DNA of 64,000 nucleotides from Ascaris suum (lineage: Eukaryota; Nematoda; Chromadorea; Rhabditida; Ascarididae): contig CM024174.1 of the NCBI GenBank assembly GCA_013433145.1, forward strand, positions 7,844,336 to 7,908,335, given 5' to 3'. The position numbers were made by a program, and so were the translations under genes. The notes beneath the pieces were generated by a model. It was not told the DNA's origin. It searched no databases and saw nothing but the letters and a program-made list of their open reading frames with translations. Below are positions 1 to 12,100 of this stretch, piece by piece. The number at the start of each line of letters is the position of its first letter. Positions within the stretch are counted from its first letter, which is position 1.

Positions 1-935
1 TACCAGTCAGCTGTCCCTAGAGTCTAGAAGACTTTGACGATGCGCGTGAATGCTACTAGCATTGTCTACTTTTAGCGAATACTATATAGATTAGGATTTT
101 CATCTGAACGTTTTGCAACGTTCTCTTGATATGTGGCAGTCACATATGTCATCATCTATACCTCACAGAAAGAGACTCATACATAATCCCAATAATTTTA
201 GCGAAACTTCCAGTAACGGAAATACGCGCACTGTATCTTGAACATTCTGTGTGGTCTGTGGAAACAACCTCACAAACGCTCCTTGCAAACAGATCGTCGC
301 TACACGCTGGGCGATGACAACTTAGGTGCGCTTTTGTGCATGACTGCATCCAAAACGAAATCAAAGAATATTGCTTTCTGCTACCGATCTGACGTGTGAA
401 AAATCTCATCGAAGTAGAGATCTCATTTGTTAAATGAGTGCCGCAACCACGAGAGATGAGAAAGCACACACTGAGTTGCAAGCAGGACGGTAGCCTAATT
501 TATGTTATCGGCCACTGCCCCTAAGGCAAATCAAAATCTGCATGGGGAGAGGTCGACATCGAGGTCAACACAGATGCGAGCAAAACAACTTGATAACCAA
601 AACGAAGACGGTCGAGATCACAAGAAGTCGTTCATTATGATCAGATCCTCGTTAGTATCTTCTAATAATTACAGCGCTGTGAAGAGTGCTAACGTGGCGT
701 TGAGCGTTTGCTAGACGCACTGAGTGGTGTTAAACCTGTCTGTTCAACTTCATATACTGACAAACTCATTTATTTTAATAAGTAAGCCGCAAGCCAGTTC
801 TCAATGAATGAGATAGTAGCCAGGTAATCGGTTCTGCATCAAACAGCACCTCTTTGTAAGCCAGAGAATGAATGAATTCTCGGCCAGACACAATTTCAGG
901 TAAACAATAATATGGTAAGTGAACCCTTCACCTAG
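1..935. other. No gene established
   Basis: A + strand frame at about 540-715 is open and polar (RSTQMRAKQLDNQNEDGRDH) but has no supporting splice sites. Nothing else was recognised. Confidence 0.4.
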
Positions 936-3403
936 TGCCGTGGTGTAACTAAACTCAAAAAAGCAACACTGAGAGATGCAGGTAAGTCATCAAATAAAGA
1001 TTCTTTTCATTTCGAACAAGAATAGTCAGGGTTTATCTTGGATGAATCCTTGCTATGCTCCCATTCCTGAGGTCGGTTATGAAGGTTGCCGAAAAGCACA
1101 TCTTCGTTAATTTCAATGATGAAGGTCACCTAACGCACTTAACTTGATCCCAATTTCGACTGAATGACAACTTTCCATGTATTTCTGTGCACATGATTCG
1201 TTGCAAAAACGGTGCATGAAGGTCTCGATGTTGAGCCGCATCGGATAGCTGTCACCCAATTTTCCGCAACGTTGAATTCCTATCCCAACATGTCGAAAGC
1301 CATACCGATAGCAATACCCACTCAGTCACCATTGCGATTCCCGAGCAAGTATTCTGCAGGTCGTACTTCAAGATGACTTCGCAAAGGAAATCCGCCAGTG
1401 AAGCTTCCTCGTCGCAATATTGATTGTGGTCTTCTTCGATATCCGTAGTTTCATTTAAACGACAGCATCTTCGTTCCATTCAACTCTCTCACCGAAATCT
1501 TTTCGATGGGGAAGTGATCGAAGGCATCTGGTTGCAACAAACATTGAGCTGAAGCTAACGAATGTGAGTTAGTTGCTAACCGAAAGCAGGCGGCAAAAAG
1601 CGGGCTTCAGTTGATGCTTTCCGGTCGGTGACAGCCAATCACCAAAAACGAAATGGTTTATTCCAGCAGTAACAGGAAATTGAGGACCATTTAAGTGCAA
1701 TAATCCGGAGGCAACTAAAATAAGACGGATAAAAGATGAGCTATAGTCGAATGCGGACGGTAATGATGAGGCTTGGCGGGATGGGGAACGGGTATTTTCA
1801 TTGCAAAAGCAGGAGGTGGGAAAAAAACTAGAAATGACAGGAGAGAGCACATGGACTGCACGTGATGAAAGGCACAACATGGATGCTTGCAAGTGAATCC
1901 TGCACTATAAATTAAACCAAACCGAGCACAAACCACTTCGCGCAACCGCAATGTGATCAAACAGGCGATTTCAAACGGCTGCATGCATTAATTTCAGATA
2001 GTTTCCAGGAAAGTCGGCGCAGTCGGACGGTCTGTTGTCCGTGAAAATGCGTGTGGTACCGACCCAGCCACGTTTCATGTGATAACTTATATTTACTTAT
2101 AATAGCGCCATTATTTACTTCATTTACTGCTCATGCAGTCTTGCTTTAGTAACACATTTAACGCCAGCTATTCTTTGCATTGCGCCAACAGGTATGCTCG
2201 ATTTTTACATACGAATAAGGACGCGTTTTCTACGTCACAGCAAGTTGTGCTATTTAAGTGGCTGCTTTTGCTGTAACCCTCACTTCACATTCTTTGTTCG
2301 GTGGTGATCGACGGTTCCTCCGGTCACTACTTTTGATTTCTCGTGCCCCACTTAGTGCTATTGCCGCTTCTTCCTGTTTTTGGCTTTGCTTCCGGTGTTT
2401 GAGAAATACGCGTACTCGTATAGTTTGGAATTATTTCGTTTTGTGGTACTTCCTCGCAATTTATTTCTGTTCGTTGAATTATTTCTTCGCATTGACATCG
2501 TTGAAATGCCTCTGTGGTCATTTGAAACTTCTGCTCGCTTCAGTGACGTTTCCATTTTTAAGAGCTCACGTTTTTCTGGGCGCCAATGATGAAAACTCTA
2601 AACTTCCATCTCCTTGGTTTGTTTTTGAAGTTCGTAGAACTGACCCGTAGGTAGTGCTTGATGCATCACAAACTCCAAAATCTCACATTTAGTTAGTGTC
2701 TATATTTTGTACCACCCCTCATAGCGTTTTTGACTGCAATCGTTTGAGGATGAGCTGCTACTCTACTGCAAAAGTTCGGCAGCTTACGTTAAATAATCAT
2801 TTACAAGCGCAAGTTCAGTGAGACTATTTCCGGATGGGGAGGAAAAACAGAGAGAAGTTCATTAATGAGTAAAACCTCAAAATGAACGTGCCTTTGTGTG
2901 TTATACTTCTTAGTCGGACCAAGACAGTGGTTCTTAAGCGTGAAAATCACGCCTTCCCCTCCTCCCCTGTTTCCTGTGCCAAAACCTATTCAATGCTACT
3001 GGGACTTATATCTCACCGACCGCCTAACTTTTCAAACAGTTCAACCCTCTCATGGTAGTTTTTTTATAGCATGGAGTGAGAATGTTGGCGATGAGGGGCG
3101 GGGTAGGGGAATAAGGGGGAGATCTGGTTCCAGTAAAGGTTCTTCGATTTTTTCAAATCGACAGATCATCAAAGCACACTGAAGTCATCGGCCTCGATGT
3201 ACCTATAAAAGAACTTTCTGCGTTTGCTTCGTGATCCATGACTTGTTCCAACAATAACTTTTATTTGTTCAAATATCAATCGTAGAGTTGGTGATACATC
3301 CAACGGAAAAAAATTCCTCGACCCGAATGAAGAACGGTTTTTAGAACGAATCCTACTTGCTGTCGAATTTGATGACAATGCTGCGACAACAAGCAAATAC
3401 TGA
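936..3403 (+). CDS. Candidate three-exon 3' part of an unrecognised gene
   Basis: The best-supported piece is the last exon, 3286-3403: 38 codons after ATCGTAG, reading VGDTSNGKKFLDPNEERFLE and then RILLAVEFDDNAATTSKY to TGA. Its composition is strongly protein-like. Two weaker upstream exons fit by phase: 1236-1359 (FLSQHVESHTDSNTHSVTIA, then IPEQVFC; weak GTCGTA donor) and 936-981 (TKLKKATLRDA; strong GTAAGT donor). The 1236-1359 stretch is also open on the - strand (LADFLCEVILKYD), so its strand is uncertain. The family is not recognised. Confidence 0.25.
3095..3119 (+). other. G-quadruplex-type motif
   Basis: Four G runs (GGGG-C-GGGG-TA-GGGG-AATAA-GGGGG) with short loops fit the G3+N1-7 pattern. 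The motif lies just before the candidate exon at 3286. Confidence 0.7.
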
Positions 3404-3489
3404 CGGATTCATGTAGCGATTGGAAAAAGGGGGGTTGATGGCGTAGCAGCTATTAAGCACACGCTTATATAGGCTACCGAAGCACATGC

Positions 3490-3601
3490 GGGTGCCAGAT
3501 GTTCACATTTGAGACACCCATTCAATAGAGATAAACAGGAAGCTTCTCACATAGTATATGCAGGTGCCAGATTTTCACATTTGAATATATCTTCAATAGA
3601 A
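3490..3601 (+). repeat. Direct repeat, about 72-nt period
   Basis: Two copies of a block of about 40 nt containing GGTGCCAGAT, TTCACATTTGA and TTCAATAGA start at 3490 and 3562. A weaker third start (GTGCAAGATTTTCGCGATT) follows at 3603. Confidence 0.75.
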
Positions 3602-5052
3602 AGTGCAAGATTTTCGCGATTCGACATCTGTTTGTTTCGACCACGTCCATTCATCGGCGGAAGTCATAGATTCATGCATTCAGCGGAGGCTTTAAATCAG
3701 ATGCCCTTTAGCCGTTCGCTGCCCGTTCTCTTATTTAGCTGAATAGCTTCCATTATCACTTTTGCGGCACTTCCTCAGGCCTTTGTTGATAGCATATGGC
3801 CACACGATGCCGTAACACACAAATAGGCTTGCTTCTTAGCTGCACCAAATGTGAATGATCACGTTCGCTTCGCGTTAACGCGACACTTGCGGTGAATTCG
3901 GCAACTCTGCACCTCATACTAAATAATCTCTCTCATGTAAGCCGTTTGTTTTGCGAAATTTCGCGTCTCCAGCGAAAGCCAAGAAGAAGAGCTTTTCCTT
4001 AGAAATGACCCTTTCTCCAGAAGGATGTTTCATGGCGAAGAGTTCTCATGTTGGATCCGCCCTTCATATTTTTCTTTCAGAAAGTAGCTGTACGATCGAA
4101 CGTGTTTTGGTGCGTTGTGCATCGATCTCACTGTAAGCGGATGCAAGTGGCAAACAGTTCGAGCGCATTGATTCCTCTTTGAGAGTTTCATTGTTTTGAG
4201 ACTTTTGAGATTTTAGAGAGATCTCGGACTCGACAGCACTTGAAACATCATCACTTTTAGGAGAATAAGCAATGAAAAGCGGTTTATGCGAACTGCTCTC
4301 TTTTTCCTCCCCACCTCGCCCCTCCATTCTCTCCCCGTGCCTTCTCTAAGTTAAATCCCTTTTTACTCTACTCCTCTTGCAAAGTTGCACATAATCACCG
4401 CTAATTTATTCAACGATCGGAGGCAACTTCCTAAAACCGCCCACTCTTCTATAACGAAGTGGCCCCACAGCATTCGCCACGATGCCTTTTGCGGGGATCA
4501 ATAGAACGGCAAATTTTTCATTGAGCTCATTAGCAGTGCGTTAAATTCAAGCACCCGGTGTGAGGGTTATTTTCTGAAATGGAGAGATTGCTGTACTGGG
4601 TGAGTCTTATCTGTGGGGTAGATTTTTTTTTCTGAGGGAAACTATTTGTTGCTTAAGGGTGTCTTTGCTTCGGACAGATCCAAAAAATATGCCACCCTCT
4701 TATTGGAACCGATGAAGTGTTTGCTTCGCATAAAAATAAGAGAACCGAACATGTGTTTATTAAGAGCATCATATTGCACCTTCCAACTTGTTGTATCCTG
4801 CTGTCTTATTGCACGTTACCTCTCTTTGCTTTTTAATCCGAGTTCATCTTTTGCTAGTGAACAAGAAAGTTGTTTGGTGTTGCGAAAACGCCCCGCTTGT
4901 TGTTGAATCAACGGAGGGAGTACGGATAAAAAAGACCCGGAATTAATTGACGAAAAGGCTCCGAGAGGAAAGTTGGTTTCTCATTGTGGATCAGTGCTTG
5001 CTTGCTGCTTGTAAAAGATGCAAACGCAGCAGATGGTCACGCGCATAGGCCT

Positions 5053-5170
5053 GGCGTTGATCTGGCTGCGTACGAAAAAACATGTTCTGGCCAATTTCAG
5101 GAGGTGGCGCATATGCGACCCCTAAATGCGGCGTTGATATGGCTGCGTACCATTTAGGGGTCGCATATGT
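5053..5170. repeat. Inverted and direct repeat cluster with a 19-bp perfect palindrome
   Basis: The arms 5110-5128 (CATATGCGACCCCTAAATG) and 5151-5169 are perfect reverse complements, separated by 22 nt. The loop is itself one of two direct copies of a 21-nt block (5053-5073 and 5130-5150, one mismatch), with a 77-nt period. The region could fold as a stable cruciform or hairpin. No coding sequence is supported here. Confidence 0.9.
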
Positions 5171-5368
5171 GAACTCCGCAGTCCTGATCACGCATTGGAA
5201 AGCAGTGAGGATCTAGCTTGAAATGGAGAGGTGGCGTAGCCGAATTCCGTCAATGCTTTATTTCTTTCAGTCGCTTATTCTCTTCCCCTCTGCCTCCCCA
5301 CCTTATCCTGGTCATGTTCTCCGTTCGACATCAGATCTTTGCTGAGGGGATTCGATTGCTCTTCCCCT

Positions 5369-5380
5369 CCCCCCCCCCCC
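5369..5380 (+). repeat. C12 homopolymer in a pyrimidine-rich stretch
   Basis: Twelve consecutive C lie inside a C/T-rich segment (about 5285-5400). Confidence 0.9.
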
Positions 5381-5548
5381 TCGCCTCACTTTCTGCACAT
5401 TTTCCGCGCTCCTTTGTCGAGGGCGGATACTGAGGAACATTAAATGGCGCTGACGAGTGAGCCCGCCTTTCAGAGTTATTAGGTGGAGTTCAGACTTGAC
5501 GATCCTATGTCTGTGAAAGACAAAAGTGAACTCCTTTGTAATCGTCGC

Positions 5549-5590
5549 CAGCAACGCCGCATTTAGGGGTCGCATATGCGGCACCAATGA
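5549..5590 (-). repeat. Third copy of the palindrome arm
   Basis: Positions 5560-5578 repeat the 19-nt arm exactly. On the - strand the match extends on both sides (GGTGCCGCATATGCG... and ...AAATGCGGCGTTG) to the 5105-5135 copy, about 30 nt in all. It lies about 450 nt from the inverted pair, so the sequence is part of a local or dispersed family. Confidence 0.85.
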
Positions 5591-6125
5591 ATGCTCCGAT
5601 GATTCTGGAACAAAATGCTAAAAGGAATACTAAAATCCCCTGCAAACAGCAAAGGATTTGTTTCCATTTCTGAAAGTTTGCCGGGATTATTCTCTTCTGG
5701 GATGCCGCAAAACGTTCGTTTGGAGATTAGCACGTGAATAACGAGTATTTCTGGGCCCTTTTTCTGATGTAACGACAGTTTGACACCTCCCACTGCTTCT
5801 TTGATTCTCAGTAATCTGTGTGTTCCCACTAACCCATTAATGCACCAAGACCCACGGCAGCATCCTTATGCCGTTTGTTGCACTCTTGATGTCTTTGTGT
5901 TATTTTGCTGTCTCTGCGCGACGACAATAATGCTCCAAAGATTTGTTTTCCTGACTTACAAATCAGCGGAAAGTTGGAGTCTGCATTGAATCAGGCCCTG
6001 GTGGCCATCGTCGAAGATACCGGGACCGGCTTAACCCACATCCATATGGCACTGAGTTAAATCGATGCTGCAGTGTTTGGGGAGTGCGGCCAGATTTAAC
6101 TAAGAGAGCCAGAGTTTGAAGCCTG

Positions 6126-9100
6126 ATGCGACTAAGTTTCAGAATGCGATCTCTCCGTACTCTGAAGTTGGGAGTGCAACTGGTGCGGCAGTTTCATCCG
6201 AGCACGAAGCAGCTTGCCACGTTCACCTTCTCTGCTAGCAAGGCTGATCCCTCTTTTGGTATACCACCCTTTCACCGTTGTTTGCGCACAACTTTGCTTC
6301 ATAGAATGGGTGCAGCTTCATGTTCCCATAAAATGCGCACCTGACAGCTGCAGCTCGGAGGTGCATTTGTGCTCTTCGTTAGAAATTCACCCGTTTATTA
6401 TCCCATTCCGTCAATTTCCATTCCTCGTTAGGGAGTATCAATGTAGGCTCCGAATTTCATAAAGTCAGCCTCGTCATGTCGTTTGCCCAACTTCGAGTGA
6501 AGCTTGAATGTTTGGTGAGTATTTTGGTATGAATCAGCTGAACAGAACATTATTTTTACATACAGATGCACAGAACAGAGCATTCACTGTGAAATGTATT
6601 TTGAAAGGAACTCAGGTGCGTGCGCGTAAATATGCTCCTCAACAGGTCTGGAAGTGAAATCAATTTGCTGTGGAAATAGAAGCTGCTGTTTCATTCTCAC
6701 TCTGCGGCCGATCCGTAACGTTCGTTCGGTGTCGTTTGAAAGCTATGACTGTTCATAGCCTCCACGGCAGCAAGCCTCTATAGCCGATCCCTTTGAAACG
6801 GTTGCCAGCGCTTAGTTTCATCTCTGTTGTTTTCTTGTTTATTGACAGTTTAACAGTGACGAAGACAGGAGAGATTTGAAAATGCTGGTTCTGCTACGAC
6901 TGATTCTGATTCTTGCAATCTTCGTTCTGTTGAAGAACGGGTGAAGATGTCTGCGACACAATGGTCAAACCACTAATCGACTACCAATGCGCATAGAGCG
7001 TTTTGTTTTGGCGGAAGAAAATGTTTATTCTGAAGTGAACGATAAAGAGGATAAGGAGGTTCGGAATAAAAGAGAGTAGGAGAGAGGGGTGGGGGCAATG
7101 GAGGGGCGAAGTGTTACACAACCCTTCTTATCCAGAAGAGCAGCAGCGTTTCACAGTGTTGCTAAGGGTCTGCATTCCTACTCTGTCGTTTCGCGCAATA
7201 TGAACGTCAGCATGTGGTATAACCTCCTCGGAATAAACCAAAGGACCTCTTGAAAAGTTCCCAAGTCAACAGCAGCAAAAATGTTCTTCGTCCGAATGTT
7301 AAGCAAGCTGTCACTTTGAAGCTGAATTTGAGAAAGCGCTAATTTAGAAATCAACACATTTTGGGCGCATCACGCGAACTCAGCATAGTCTGATTTTTGT
7401 GAGGGAGGATATTCAGATTTGGTTGCAGTTTACAGTTTCAGGGGAAACTACTAAAATGAATTTGTGTCAAGCTGTGAACAACGCGATGGACATCGCGCTG
7501 AAGAGCGACCCGTCAGCTTGCCTCTTTGGAGAGGATGTCGCCTTCGGTGGTGTTTTCCGCTGCTCGGTCGGCCTTCAGAAGAAATATGGTATGTTTTTTG
7601 CTCCATCTGTTGTAGCTGCCTTCTCGGAGGGCGCTTATATCGCAGTTGCTGAAATGTTTCCTTCTATAAACAGTCGTTTCGGCTCGTCTGTGCGGATTTG
7701 CCGACATGCCTTTTAAGGCAAGGATGAATGGATACCGGGATCAGTTTGATGCTAAGAGTCCTTGGTGTGGAGGGCGGAGGGAAGGGGAGGGTGAGGTGCA
7801 GTTTGAAGCGTGGTGCAATGAACATTACACAGAAACAGTACGTTCCAAACGACCACTGTGCACCCTACAACGTCAACAGTTGTGCGTCCCGTCTTTGAAT
7901 AACACTGAACTTCTTCGTAAGCTTAGGCAAGGATCGTGTATTCAATACTCCACTTTGCGAGCAAGGAATCGCGGGGTTCGGTATCGGGCTAGCCGTTGCG
8001 GGCGCTACGGCGATCGCAGAGGTACAGTTCGCTGACTATATTTTCCCAGCATTTGACCAGGTACGTTGACACTTCGGTTTCTTTCATTCTTCCTTGACAG
8101 CTTACGGGTAAGTTTGTTTTTATATTTTCACCTCTGCGGGTTTCTCTTGAGAAGTTAAGGTTTTATTTTTTGACCGGCAAATTAGTGATATCACGTAGGT
8201 AGTCCCGCTGCCGAATCCTGGAGCACTGGGGATGAAGGGAAATGATGGTGGCAGGATCCAGTATCCGCAAGCGGCAGCAACCAGCTCGCAACCAAGCAGT
8301 TTTCTTGGGGAGGCGTGGGCGAAGAGGAGAGGAAACTAATAAGAATTTCTTATTTTATAGATTCGTGACTTAATTTGCTCCTAATGCAGACTTAATGAAC
8401 TCTGCTCTTTCTCTTTGCGGTGTCATGCTTTGCTGTCATGAACCTATCACTTGATTTCCTCATGAACCTGTCACTTGATTTCCCTTATACCTTCAAATAG
8501 TACTTCAACACTTTTTATTAGATTAGTTTGCAAGTGAGTGCATTCATCTTTCAAATTGTCGCACCATCGTTTGGACGCGAGTGGGGCAAACAGTTAAGCT
8601 AGACGGCATACGTAAAACTGGACCGCAAATGAGACGATTCATAGCCATGGTAGGTTTCTGAATGAAAATGCACTAAAATAAAATAAAGAATAGAGTGCCT
8701 TCATCCGATACCCCGGAATGAGTGCCCGGCAACCTGCAAGTGCTTGCGACGCGTAGCCCGCAAAAGCCGCAACCCCTGAAATTTGTTTAGCTTGCAAGCG
8801 GATGGCCAAAATTCAAATTGAAAGGACGTTGTTACCACGGCTGATGTTGGAGCATTTCTGTTAACACATAAGTATATTATGTTAGGCATCAGTAGATAAA
8901 AGTAAATAAGAGGACAAGTTCGGTCAGGGAGGTGCAAGCGGAAAATTGTCGCATGCGGTTTGGCTAGTGAATGCATATGCTTATGTGCCGGTAGGAAGTA
9001 ATGCGATCTGTTGCGCTTTGCCAGATTGTGAATGAGGCGGCCAAATATCGCTACCGTAGCGGAGGTCTTTTCGACTGTGGCAAGTTGACGGTTCGTGCCA

Positions 9101-12100
9101 CCTGGGGCGCAGTCGGACATGGAGGGCTGTATCATTCGCAGAGCCCCGAAGGCTATTTCGCTCACACTCCTGGCCTCAAGGTCTCTGATTTTGCTAATGT
9201 TTTGGATTTTCATCTGCTCGTTGATACTCTGTGGTCTATCCAACGCTTGGGAGAAGCGAAGAGCGGTTCTTCTGGACCGTGTTGCTGTTTCAGCTTTCTA
9301 TTTTGGTTGTTGTGAAAGGTTTTGCAAGACCAACATGATTTCGTCTCGAAATATCTTCGACCACCATTCTGACCGAAGTTTATATTGCAATGTCGGCGAG
9401 GATTTCCCATACAAACAGCTGTTTTTATGATGGGTGGTAAATCGATTGCATCGAGAAGTAATGATGGGCAGTTTGGCTAAATTGCAGTATCAGCGAAGGT
9501 GCACTGATAATTCACTATCCTGATGGGAGGACCGATTTCGTACTGAAGTTTCGCCTCCTGCTGCAGGAGCATTAGTCTGGTTGTAATTTTAAAATTCTTG
9601 TTTACTTGTTCGTAGTGACATTTCGTTTGGTGCTCAGCGGTCGAAGCATGAGTGATATTTTCCATGTGAGATGTGGATAATGGATACGCACCTTAAGCAT
9701 ACTGTGCTTTGCCAGTGGTGATGGCGGTCTGTGATTAAAAATCAGCTCCTTTCCTTCCTCATCCGCTGCATCCTACTTTTGCGGTCTGAGGTCTGGTTGC
9801 ATTATATCTTCAACCGATAGCCCAAGTGTTTTCACTGACTAGATAACCAAAGTTTGAAAGGATTGACACTGTCTTATATATTGCCACCAGTACTAATTCT
9901 TCGGCGTTTGCTTCAGATAGTGATTCCCCGTGGGCCGATCCAAGCGAAGGGACTCCTGTTGTCTTGCATCCGGGACGACGATCCTTGCTTGTTTTTCGAG
10001 CCTAAGATGCTTTACCGTACGGCTGTTGAGGAGGTGCCTATTGGCGATTATCAGCTGGAGTTAAGTAAGGCCGAGGCGATACGTGATGGTAGGTGCATGT
10101 TATACTGCTATTTTATGTCTTATTTTACGAGAAGATTATCTTATATATCGAAGGGTTTCTTTTTGGAGAGTGCAGAAATGGCTTGGCAGATGTGTGAGAC
10201 ACTCGTTTTCTTCCATCCTATCCCTCGCTGTCGAACGATTTTTCGGGCGTTCTAAAGTTTCGTATGTTTTCTCACATCCTTCATGTCGTCGAGATCTCCA
10301 CTTCTTTGTCCACATTCCTCGATTTTCTGTGTAAGAATCCTCTCTCCTGGGACTTTAGTCTTATCTGGTCTACATCATTGTTGTCGTTAGATTTGCTGTC
10401 GACGTTAGCTCTATACCTTCAACTTTGTCCATCTCGTATTTTTCACTGTTCTTTCGATGAGGTTCATCTACATTCCCACCAGCGTTGATCAATTTACAGA
10501 GGTATTTCACTGCGATACAAATGGGAGCACATCATTAGGTCATTTAAAAAATAATGGCAAACCGCCATCCGAACTCCAATTTGGTGATGGCTTTCCTTTG
10601 AGAGACGTCTGTGGGCGTCTTATTCCCCCGAATACTCGCTGGGCAGTGCATTCGTATCACATTCAAACATGGATGACTGCATAAATTAGGAGCAGTAAGA
10701 TCTCCTTAAACTAGACGGTTTTCTGTTGGTCATCGCCTATGATATACAAAAGGCTACCGGATTGCGAAATCGCGCAAACGCAGTTGGCGTGTACGCGTGT
10801 GAGTTCATGTAATGATGGTGTGTCAGCCATAGACGTCAGCATAAACATTAGCACATCAGAAGAATTCCGAATCGATCTGCTCACGCGTCGTATGCTGGAA
10901 GCGATTTCCACAAACACACATCATGTTTGTTGTCAGCGTGTGAGTGTGCATTAATTAACACGAATATTTATTCCACCTGCAGATGTACGAAATGATTGCG
11001 GTGTTTGATGCAGTACCACATTCTCAGCACTTTCGGTGGTCGTCAAGAACTACGAGGTGTCAGTGAAAATCGGACTTTCCAGGCAAGGATGTAACATTAG
11101 TTGGATGGGGCACGCAATTGCACATTCTCATGGAGGCTGCTGAAATAGCGAACGAGCAGTTCGGGGCCAGCTGCGAAGTAATCGATCTCAAGACAGTCTT
11201 GCCGTGGGATGTCGACACCGTCGCTGAGGTGTGTTGAGCCGTCTAAACTTTGCTCTCGAACTCAAATGATTGCTCTTGTCAGTTGGTGTAGGCAGCTATT
11301 TGTGCGCGTCTTTCGCATGAGGTGGCACTGATTTGTAAAACCTTAGAACCTGATAGAAAAGAAGCTGAGAGAGCTGCAAAGAGGCGGTCGAACGTTGCAT
11401 CAGGAGTCGTTTCACAACAGCTTCGCGTCCTGAAAGCGATGTTGCGTTTTTATATGGTTCTTTTTATTAGAGTTGCTCAGATGGGCGGCTAGCGACCTCT
11501 TTTTGTTGAGTGCTGCCATCGCCATTGGGCTTGCTGTAGATTCATCATTTGAAAATTTGTTTATATATGGATTTCGTTTACTTGTTTGCTGATCGATAGT
11601 TATGCAAAATGCAGAACTCCTGACTTCGACGAAATGATCGAAAATTTTTGTGCCTTTTTCTCCCGAAACCTTCTCTCACATGTCCGGACGGCTACCTCAT
11701 CGAATGCGACTTCTTCCACGTACGCTTGCTTTCTTTCACCCATTGCTTGAATTCTGTTCTCATTGCGAGGAGGTTCGTATAAAATTATTTATATTAGCGC
11801 ACAGGAAGGAAATACTGCTGTAAAGCACCCTTTGAAGGTGGGTGTTATAGGTTCCAAAGGTTTCTGTGTAGTGTGACTTGCCTCAGGGATGAATTCGTGA
11901 ACTTCTTGCTGTTTTATTGGTAGGATTTTGCACCTCGAATCCCCTTGATGCTGTCATGGCTTTCACTGATTCAAAACCAGACGCAGTGCTCCGCTTTGAT
12001 TGACGTAGCTGTCCAGGTAGTTCAGTAACTTTCCTTCTATCTTTCGTAATGGGCTATAGCAAATTTCTTCAAATAGTTTTTCTCTCGACGCGAACTTAAA

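Larger units (their letters stand above)
3404..6125. other. Intergenic, repeat-bearing
   Basis: This stretch lies between the candidate terminal exon and BCKDHB. It contains the 3.49-kb direct repeat, the 5.05-5.58-kb palindrome family and the C12 tract. The promoter of BCKDHB should lie in its last part, but no specific element or clear trans-splice acceptor was identified before 6126. Confidence 0.5.

Noticed and set aside
7464..7707. Small ORFs over BCKDHB exon 2
   Set aside because: They are other-frame shadows of the real exon and run into intron 2.
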